Under the pieces are notes generated by a model. It ran no database searches, had not been told where the DNA came from, and saw only the letters and a program-made list of their open reading frames with translations. A stretch of 64,000 nucleotides of DNA, from NCBI GenBank assembly GCA_037389465.1, contig JAZARR010000159.1, positions 2,840,501 to 2,904,500 of the forward strand. The letters are read 5' to 3'. Below are positions 55,401 to 64,000 of the stretch, in pieces; the stretch's first letter is position 1; every line of letters begins with the position of its first letter. The position numbers and the translations under genes were made by a program. The stretch is from Baylisascaris procyonis. Taxonomy: Eukaryota > Nematoda > Chromadorea > Rhabditida > Ascarididae.

Positions 55401-58400
55401 ATTCCTAATAATGTGATATTTTTATGAGTGTATGAGCGTTTCAAAATATGCAAATAACCAGTCGAATTATGAAATAAGCGCATTTGATTACATCACGCCA
55501 CTAATAGCAAACTTTTAAACGTAATCAACACCAGCAATTGGACCATTATAATAGATGCTAAATAAATAGGAATATCAAAAATAAGAGTTGCGTTTATATG
55601 ATACAAAATGAGGACTGCCTTCTGAAGGATCCATTAAAAATACAACTTCTTTAAGACAAGTGATGTGGTTACCTCAAAAGATCGATGTAAGAGTAGAATG
55701 TCGTTGTACGATCCAAAAGATTGACAGTGAAATCGAGAGCTCTCAACGTAGCGACAAAGCCTTTGCATGTGTAGATCGTATTGGGTCGACAACTGTGATC
55801 GTAAGCACATAGGTCAAGGTATAGACCCTTCCCAATTTCCTGCGATCAAAAGAGTTACACTACTTCCTGGCCATGCGGCTAATTCCACAAGGCTGATATA
55901 AATAAAACAAAATCAACCCACTATCTAACGTACAGAATGCTGTAAAAAAACTCAAGTTTTCGCATCTTGAACTTCGTCTAGAGTGAGCCTGTGTGTATGC
56001 ACTAGTGAAGTCTGTTTAAAACAAACATCATCATTACAGCATCAACAATGAACAGTTAAAACTGACGACAACTACAAAATCGAGTAAGTAATGTGTGAAT
56101 GCTGACAGGCATGACCACGCGCAGGAAAGGATGGGAAGGGGAGGAAGGCGATATGGGGCTTTCCTTTTTTGCGCAAAAAGAGGCAGAGAAGATCTCTTCC
56201 CTCCCCCCTTGTCTCATCTATGTGCGTAAAAGAAACAGTGCTTATTTTCGGAGCAAATGACAACTCCAGGTATCTCGGCTACATGCTTAAATGCGATCGG
56301 TATGCAGGGAAAATACGCCAAAAACATCCAATAAACATCAAGGAGGGATGGCTGCGTGGATGGGAACAAACTGAACAATTTTTTGGCCATCTTGGATCAT
56401 TAATTAGTGCCTTTTCATGTACACTAAGCGTTTCTTGTTACCGGCAAAATTCCCTCCGTTTGGGAATTGTTTGTCGCAAGGGTGCCCACGGCACGCTGCA
56501 AATCCTCACATCGTGAACATTCCGTGGAGCAAGTGTCCCAGGAAGGCGTTCGGATGAACGAACAGCCAAAACATCCATCGAAAGTGCTTGAAATAATCTT
56601 ATAGATGAAAGAAAAGCCGAGGATCTGTTTTCTTTGGAGAAGGCAGAATGAAGGCAAGGAAGTGGCAACCCCTGTCTTCGGCATATGTGTCCTTGCAACC
56701 AGCCCCCACCTTTCCCCACCCTTGTGTTGCAACAGATCGATTGCTACTCTAACTACGGAGATGGTGCTCAGCGAAGCGAACACATCAAGCGATTTAAAGG
56801 TGCAAAATTATCACCTCCAGGTAGCCATCGTCGCTTATCGCATGGCGGTTGATGTAATCTCGACAATGCAGTTCAAATGCCTCTTCCTTTGTCAAAAGTG
56901 CTTTCGTGCCATAAAATGTAACTAGTCTGCTATAGACATCTGTAAAGAATCCATCACTCTTCAATTTCTCAATAAATGACGGAAATTATTTATACTAGCG
57001 GTGTAGTTGACATGAAACAGGAAACCAATTGAACAAAATATACTTCTAGAGCAACTAGCAGATTAAGCTACAACAGCTCGGGTTACTGCCTTTTTTTGAT
57101 AAGACCATGTCAAAATGAGCATCTCACTCAATGTAAGTTGGTGCACACTGATCGACTCGACAAATTTCTTCTGTCATTATTTCAAAACATATACGAATAT
57201 TACACGGCGAATATCTTTCAAACGACTCAATGAATAGGAAAATAAGTGCCGCTGCTGCTATTCAGCTCGCTGTCACTTCTATGTGATATGGAATCCGAAT
57301 CCCTTTGCGTGATCCTCATATGTTTATCCTCATTTATTGGCTCGTGTTTCATTATTGCAGCCGATTGCAACTCTTGTGCAGTGAAAAAAAAAAAAAAAAG
57401 ATACTCATTGCAGCAACTCATTTAAGATCAACCGTTAAATTTCTTCATAGCGAATTCATCGTTTCGGATTTGATCAGTATGCGCCCATATATCCATGATT
57501 GATCTGCGTGAAGAACGTTGCAGATAGAATGTTGCATCTTTCTTGTCGTTGCCGTTCTTTATGGCCTTTAACCATCACACACTTAGAATCCTAACAGTAC
57601 AACTACAGTGCAACAAAAATGTAAAGTATTCTCTTTCACAGATCTGCCCGGCCATCTTCGCGCAGTTCAAATACCGTATCAATGCAAGCTTAGATCGTCC
57701 TGCCGGAAATTATACAACAATTAGATACCAGTACTCAGTAGGTCCCCATTTACTCAACTCAGCCTCATATGTGATACGTAAGCACGTCATAAGTGAGAAA
57801 GTATAGGCTAAGCTTGCTCTACATACGAGTCATAATGCAATGTTTTCAATTGGAGTTCTAATGCAGGATTAGCGATACAACGAATGACCACATGAAACCA
57901 ACATAGAATAAATAAAGGAAACACCGTTCCATTTTAAAACAAATGAAGTCAATGACCGCATAAGAAAAACCATCAAATATGGAGACGTCGAGCTCAAAAA
58001 GAAAACGAATTCCATCTTCTGTGTGAAGTTGCTGCCACGCAGTAACTCATTTATGTCGTTCAACGTTGTTTACTTCCTTAGTCTCTATAAAATCAAACCT
58101 ATCAACTTCTTATCTTAACTGAAACGAAGCGAGCTAAATGAAAATACGATATCAAAACACGATTAAGCGAAAGAAATAAAGCAACTCGCCTTGAATCTTG
58201 TGATGATTCGACCAAGGAGACGTACTTCGATATCGGGCACATTGGGAGTGCTTTTAAGAGCTCTGCATTCTGCTTTATGATCCTTCCATCCTAACGTTTG
58301 GCAGTTCTGATCGCAGAACATGGCTCTATCGCAACCTTTGCAACGCCTAAATCAATTTCTACTTGCTAGAAACTTTGGCACAGTTGAACGTTCGCTTCTT

Positions 58401-59016
58401 TTAGCCCCTCTTCACCCCCTCCTTCATAAGGACACGGCGGCTCCCTCTTCGTTCCTTATAGTATGAAATTCCTCGTCAATTTATCAACAGCCACTTCGAA
58501 GGAAGCACTCAGTTGAAAATGTGATGACAGAACTAACTGATGCAATAGCCGGCGCAAATCATCCACAACTGCTTCTTTAGATAATAGCGCCAGCAAAAAC
58601 GCTATTCGAACAAATCATCCTTCCGGTGAACGATTCAAGCTCACCATCATAACATAAGTCTGTCAACTCATTACCTATGACATATGACTATGAACGCTGA
58701 ATTTATTCCAAACATTTTCGGATCCCTTCGATACCTTCAGAACCCTCGAAGAAGAAAACGATACTTCTGGAAAATCGAAAAACTTTATTTGTGAATGAAG
58801 TGAAAAGCAGTGTTACGAAATTTTCAGGTACAACTATTAACGTGAGTCTATTATGAATTCATTCTACTGTGGACATTTCTCAATATAGATAAAAAGTTGA
58901 CAAGCCTAAAACTATCTGCAACTCACTTGAGATTTGCCGATGGCGATAGGCAGTACCAGCAGTGGTCATCGAGGTAACTGTTATACAATGCGTACGCGAA
59001 CGGAAAAAACTCAAGA
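52420..59016 (-). CDS. SMYD-type lysine methyltransferase (split SET + MYND finger)
   Basis: Transfers methyl from S-adenosylmethionine to lysines of histones or other proteins. Exons: 59016-58927, 58346-58190, 57556-57433 (possibly from 57565), 56939-56815, 55839-55673, 55314-55197, 54898-54786, 54728-54536, 53935-53837, 53229-53084, 52699-52420 (TAA). All junctions agree in phase, giving at least 536 residues. The first exon starts at an acceptor (CGCAG) inside the domain, so the N-terminal SET part and start codon are missing; the frame stays open to ATG 59231 without SMYD-like sequence. Seen in order: FPFAYALYNSYLDDHCWYC, a MYND finger with all Cys/His ligands (HCWYC, RCKGC, FCDQNC, DHKAEC), the VRLLGRI helix, SET core GKGLYLDLCAYDHSCRPN, SYIDLL, post-SET CQCVRC, then a TPR-like C terminus (CFPPNHPAVAVHLSSIGLFY, AELYLEMACDIL, GNTHPLTVDKL). 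The usual NHSC has Asp for Asn. The intron after 58190 uses a GC donor (AAG/GCGAGT). The SMYD subtype cannot be told. Confidence 0.88.
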
Positions 59017-60373
59017 CTGCGTGGGAAGGAAGCGGCTGTATCGTCCGCCTTTATTTTACATGCCCATTCCGCTTTAATCTCTTCGTTCGACTTCTGCGAA
59101 TCTTCTCTCGGTTCATTATTCTCGTTCGACTGCAACTCAACGCCAATCAAAATTATTGTACAAGCTCTATTTGGTGCACATCTGCAAACAATTTCCGGTG
59201 ATGGTGGAAAATTTCTTAGCAAAAAAAGCATTCCTGAGAAATGCTGTCAAGGAATCATTTGATCACGACCATCAACGTGTAATATTCGAATCCAACCGGA
59301 ATCTACATGAACTTTCATAGCTGACGCCTTCTAATCATCAAAATTAGCAGTTTTTTCTCAGGAAGATTCCATAATGAGTGCCAGCCAAATCCGACTCCGG
59401 CTCCAGTTCCGTTCGCATCCCGTACTACATTGAAGCCAGATCACTTCTCCTCCAGCTTTCGCTGTTTCCTGCTTAACGTGCCAACAATCTCATTAAAACT
59501 TTCACGCTACTGCTGATCTTTGTACACACAGTTTTTACATCAAATGGACATATACAATGGCTATAGTTCAATAATAATATAAATGAAGAAGAGAATGATC
59601 GATGGACGATCTAATTCGTGACTGCTCATCCGTACCGTCGACGGTTGCACTCAGATATTTGGTTGCCAATCGACGTTAGCTGTTCGCCGTTCCAGACTAG
59701 CTGTCTCAGCATTACAAAAACAGTGTCCAACAATATGCAAATGCAAAACAACGGCTGTGAAGCGTCGCAATACAGATTTGGTAGTCATTTATGGTTGAAT
59801 TAGCATATACACGTGTAAAAATGAGTAAATAAAGCGAACTTTAAGTTAATATTATGTTTGAAACGAAACAAGATGATTGCAAGATTGCGGTTATCACACC
59901 GGAAACAAACAAATAATTCAATTACTACTGTCAATGGGATTATTTATTGAGGCGCATAGGTGCATTTGTATTAGCTTTATCCTAAATTATCGATAGGCTA
60001 TTATTATTCATAAAATATTAGCAAATTTCCGGTGCTGTTTAAAGATTTTTGTGTTAATCTATGGCTATTTTATGATGAATATACATTTTAGAATTCATAG
60101 ACTATAGTAAAATATGCGAAATAAAATATAGCGTGAATGAATTTTGATCAAATTTAAATGGTATATTAGCGGTATTGTTTAGAAATATCTGCACTATGAC
60201 AACGATAAGGTTGGAGTTTAATAGGTAGATTCACGCACACCTTAGATATAGGATGTAAGTTTTTATTAGTATATATTTGCTTTTATTATACTGGATAGTA
60301 AATAAAAATAGTTACAACAAGCATAGAAGGTAGAAGAATTGCTTGCCGTGAACCAATTTTAGACATTGTCCAA

Positions 60374-60398
60374 TTTTTTTTTTTTTTTTTTTTTTTTT
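60374..60398. repeat. Poly-T run, 25 bp
   Basis: Uninterrupted T run. It could be the 3' tail of a minus-strand retroposed sequence, but nothing beside it is recognisable. Confidence 0.9.
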
Positions 60399-60489
60399 CT
60401 GCTGTAGAGATGAATGCAATGACGATTGAGATTAATTTCGACTGCTAAGATGATAAAAATATTCGTCTTATAAGTTATTTATGCAAATC

Positions 60490-60492
60490 TAT

Positions 60493-60527
<35 letters not shown>

Positions 60528-60529
60528 TT
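60490..60529. repeat. (ATTT)n microsatellite
   Basis: About ten perfect ATTT units. Confidence 0.97.
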
Positions 60530-62734
60530 CAGGATTCTATGTAGGGGAAACATATACATAACTACACAAGAGATAATTGTACAAGTCATCCGCGCAAACA
60601 ATCAAATAAATGAAATAAACAAATTACATAAATAAGTAAACCACAATGAGCTTTCAAGTTCGATCGTTATGCATATTTTCAGACGGAACTTTAGTTGTCG
60701 TGAAGAAACTCTATCAACCACCTCCTCCCCCCCTTCCCCCCACAAACGACAATCGCATTTATTGAAACGCTAGTCGGAGCGTTACGCTTCAATGCAAAAC
60801 ACTGACAAACACACCTCGATAGGCTCACTGCAGTTGACTGCGGGCGCATTGCTCTCTCCTCTTTTGGCACGGTGTCTGCGTGCGTGTGTCTTCTTATGTG
60901 CTGCTCCGTTGTTCCTTCCCATTGCCTGCAAATAAGCACTCACAAATGATGCGTTGCGAAAAATAGGTTTGGAACAGGTTGACAAGGTTTTTTGGGTTGA
61001 AGGTTTTCGGGGAAGGGAAGGGGATAAGGGGGAACCCTGTGAAGGAGCAACTTGTCGAGACGCGGAGCCACTGACGAGAAAGAAAAAAATTGGAAAAGCC
61101 CTGATAGGGAATAGTTTTGCCAGGGCAGGGACCCGTACAAGAAAATTGAAGAATTGCTCTCCGATGGAACCCGTCCGGGAAACGGGGCCGCCACAACACA
61201 CTACAAGTAGGCACATTCATTTTCGTACTCAGATGCAGGTTGACTCTGAACCTGCCTTTTACATTAAATAACAACTTCAGCTAAAAAAAGCATTACCTCA
61301 ACAGTGAGAGTACTGTTTTATAGCTTTATGCTAACAAAGGACAAGCAGAGCTTATCCAAGAGTGAACTGCACGAAGCAAACAGTGACAGAAAGATAGCGA
61401 GAAACGCAGAGGCGTGGCCTCCTTGCTAGCACTTAGCTAGCTGAATGTCGTCTTCCGCATGCTCTGGCAGGTGCGAGTACCTGAACATAACCTAGGCGGG
61501 TAACACTCCAGCTACAGTGAACATCAACAATGGAAACGTATTTTCGGGCACCTGTTTTTCAACTTTACTGTAGCGTAATCAATGCCCTCGTCGATACCAA
61601 CCCCCTCCCCCCATCTTTAATACCATCCCTCCCTATCCTCTTTAATCTCTACTCATCTGAATAGTTTCATGAAGTGAAATAGCTCGCAGTGCGATAAACC
61701 AAATTACAGCCGAAAAAGTATTGTTGCTGATCATAACGAAGAAATTTTAGGAAATTTATCGAAAAAAATTCAGCGGAAATCATCTGAATAGGAAGATTCT
61801 CCAACGAGCAATAGTGAAACAAAAAACCGCAAGTTGATCTGATAGTTAACTGCTCAAACTAAAAGTATATTAGAATAGCTGTAATAAGAATAGTTGCAAG
61901 TTGCAATCATGCTATTGGTGTTTTCTAACATTTTTGAGATCTAACAATCGGTCAGAGTCACTTTTTTGCACTTTTTTATTGTAATTAGGAGAGAAGCGGG
62001 ACAATATTTAACCGTAATACGTTGGGGTAGTTGATAACGTATGGATCCTACAGATTTTCGACTGAAACTTTTTTCCGCAAGTGAAACGACGCAAATATTT
62101 CTGGACATTCGAGCGACTTTAGAAAATCTTGCTTTCTATAATTTCCGCATTCCTTATGTCGAAAAGGACGAGTAAACCTGTCTAAATAAAGTTTTTCTGT
62201 TTATAGCGACTAAAGAAAACAAAAATTTTTGAAGCAAACGGAACGAGCCAAAAAGGTAACATGCGACAACCATTTTTTGGCATGCGTCTTGGATTTATGT
62301 GGCATACGACAACGACTTTTTTTGCGCTTCTTGGGCTCACCGAGAGGGCGGTGTTGAACCTTCTGTGTGCTGATGACTGCAACTATGTGACAGCTTATCA
62401 CAACATAGTATCAAAAAAAGAAAAGAAAACAGAAATTTCAACAGTAGCCGTTCTAAGGTGACAATAATGCGGAATTATTATTCCTGTAGCACGTTTTATG
62501 ATTTCTCGTTCTATCTGCTCGTTTTGTTCTATTTTCAGTCCCTCCTTTCTTTTCTGTTGTTCCATTGCTCAATTCTTTTTCTACTTTAAGCTTATGATTT
62601 ATCTCAGCAATGCTACAAAATTGTTGAAAGCTATTTTATAGTATCATTTTATCAAATAGAATGGAATGGAAAGCTAGACTGCGCTTTGCGCTATTTCCAT
62701 TACGCATGATAGTTTGAATGCGAAAAACTTTATA

Positions 62735-62850
62735 TCAGAAAGGACAATTCATTGGCTTGAGACGAATTTAGCAAATTTTTGATACGGTAGACGAAGGATT
62801 ACGTGAGTGCAACGCGCTCATACACGGAAAAACAGTTGAACGAATTGAAG
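62735..62850. repeat. Dispersed repeat, copy B, first block
   Basis: Contains TTGGCTTGAGACGAATTTAG and GTAGACGAAGGATTACGTGAG, matching block 1 of the copy at 23757-24005 on the same strand. About 13 extra bases (AAATTTTTGATAC) interrupt the match. Confidence 0.6.
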
Positions 62851-63511
62851 AGTTTCTTCCTGTGATTGCAAGAACAGCGTCTATCATAAATCCACGGGTA
62901 CACTCTTAATAGGAAGACAACACCAATCGATTAAATCTGTGAGATTTTGGATATCACACAGAAATTGGGAATCGCGTTAACGGTCCTAGTTGTTCTGTTT
63001 GGATAGAATTATTTCCGTTTTTTTGAATTCTCCCTGTCAATAATGACGTGGGGATTGTCTGCCTCACTTGTTGTGTCAATCGTGCGCAAGTTAACAATTA
63101 TGTGCAATTGAAATTCATCTGATCATATGATATCTCGAACATTTCAACGAAGTTCATTACGATCCCCTTGGATTCTGCACCCTCTCTACGTTTCATCCGC
63201 AAACCTTCATAGGGATGTCGCAAAGGATGCATGTCCTGGTCTGTCACTGTAATCACGCAAGAAGGGAGGGGACTTCAAGTGTAAAGAGCTAGACAATTGC
63301 CCAGTGATAATGAAACGATGAAGCAATGAGTACTCTCTAGTCTGGATCCGCCTTTGATAAGTCTTACCTATGAGCACGTATTTAAATACACGAAGTATGG
63401 ACCTCCTTCAGAAAATATAGATATGCAATTTTGATAACGTGTGCTGTCAATAACTACATAGCTAGTAATCTACAGGACTTTTTGTGAAATACACAACTAC
63501 AGTGTATCTAC

Positions 63512-63632
63512 CGCCTCAATGAACAAAATAATTCCAATGAATTTTTCTTTAAACAGTTTTAACAAAGTAGTTTTCCTGCTACGAAAGGAAACGCAGGCGC
63601 ACGGCAAATGACCACCGTTCATCGGTCATTCT
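63512..63632. repeat. Dispersed repeat, copy B, second block
   Basis: Contains CTCAATGAACAAAATAATTC and GCTACGAAAGGAAACGCAGG and GCACGGCAAATGACC, matching block 2 of the 23.8 kb copy. It is separated from block 1 by about 660 bp that copy A lacks. Confidence 0.6.
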
Positions 63633-64000
63633 ACTTAATGTGCAAGCGTGCGAGGGTCAAATATCTGGCCATGTCATCGTGAACCAAAAGTCCGGTGATA
63701 TACGATTCGGTGTTTCCTACTCCGACCATAACGTTGCGTGGAAGAAATTCGGTACACTTGCTGTTCTTCCAATTTGTGACGCTTCACGACGAGTATTCTG
63801 TTCAGCAAAGCCTCTAGGATGTTGCACTGCAATCCCCATCCCTGAATGAAGTTAGGCGCTTCCTGTTATTTCAAAAGTTTCCAGCTGCTGATGTATTTCG
63901 GCTGTGGTATGCTGCGCCGATTCAAGAAAACCCAAAACGCGTGCTTTTTTGTTCAAACGGTTTGCTTCAAAAATAATGTTCATTTTTTATTGTTAGAGAG

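Larger units (their letters stand above)
59017..64000. other. Right-end stretch, no gene recognised
   Basis: This should hold the missing 5' exon(s) of the methyltransferase, but none is clear. A GC-richer patch at 60700-61270 is open in three minus frames and one plus frame at once, with no motif. Other frames (62182-62461, 63640-63849) are also without motif. Two simple repeats and the split dispersed repeat are listed separately. Confidence 0.5.

Noticed and set aside
56424..56783. 119-codon minus frame inside the SMYD intron
   Set aside because: Two other frames (56438-56719 minus and 56605-56925 plus) are open over the same DNA. The real exons on either side splice over it in phase.
42998..59016. 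Operon of SMYD and MKK4 genes (same strand)
   Set aside because: The gap between the SMYD stop and the MKK4 start is about 3.1 kb (2.6 kb with the candidate tail), far above usual nematode operon spacing, and no trans-splice context was seen.
60691..61274. Cluster of long overlapping frames in a GC-richer patch
   Set aside because: Four frames on both strands are open together, which is expected from stop-poor GC-rich DNA. No motif found and no SMYD N-terminal sequence.

Overview
The window looks like nuclear DNA from a nematode, most likely a clade V parasitic (strongylid/hookworm-like) worm. It is AT-rich. Its genes are split into many small exons by introns from about 40 bp to over 2.5 kb, and most acceptors are of the TTTCAG type. 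The best-matching proteins are an ATGL-1-type lipase, an MKK-4-type kinase and SMYD-type SET/MYND proteins. No protein search was possible. Exon models come from splice signals, codon phase and remembered family motifs.

Left part (1-30 kb): this part is gene-poor. At the left edge a plus-strand gene (10-1893) encodes a secreted trypsin-like (S1) protein that seems to have lost at least two catalytic residues. On the minus strand at 5.4-5.9 kb a two-exon gene encodes a 100-residue neuropeptide precursor with four Arg-Leu-Gly peptides separated by Lys-Arg. At 25.1-26.2 kb on the minus strand a three-exon gene encodes an 88-residue secreted protein of no family I recognise. The rest holds decayed mobile DNA (a Merlin/ISXO2-like transposase remnant at 14.5 kb, non-LTR reverse transcriptase relics at 15.6-16.8 kb and 24.3 kb), a dispersed repeat at 23.76-24.0 kb, a degenerate repeat array at 4.15-4.64 kb, a TA microsatellite at 9.8 kb and a possible kinase-exon relic at 7.2-7.4 kb.

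Right part (30-59 kb): three well-supported genes. (1) A plus-strand patatin-like triacylglycerol lipase (ATGL/PNPLA2 type, 30619-40867) has its Ser/Asp dyad intact and a Ser/Arg-rich C-terminal tail reached by splicing across an in-frame stop. (2) A minus-strand MAP kinase kinase of the MKK4 type (49299-42998) has ten exons that join in phase into 366 residues with every catalytic motif present. (3) A minus-strand SMYD-type lysine methyltransferase (59016-52420, 5' end unresolved) has eleven exons in phase, including one GC-AG intron. The lipase and the kinase converge with about 2.1 kb between them. The kinase and the methyltransferase are co-oriented, but the gap is too wide for a typical nematode operon.

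Far right (59-64 kb): no recognisable gene. It contains homopolymer and ATTT microsatellites and a second copy of the 23.8 kb dispersed repeat, split by roughly 660 bp of unrelated DNA.

I see no functional link among the three large genes beyond being ordinary conserved metabolic, signalling and chromatin or protein-methylation genes. The most novel items are the RLamide-type neuropeptide precursor, the inactive S1 homolog and the 88-residue secreted protein.
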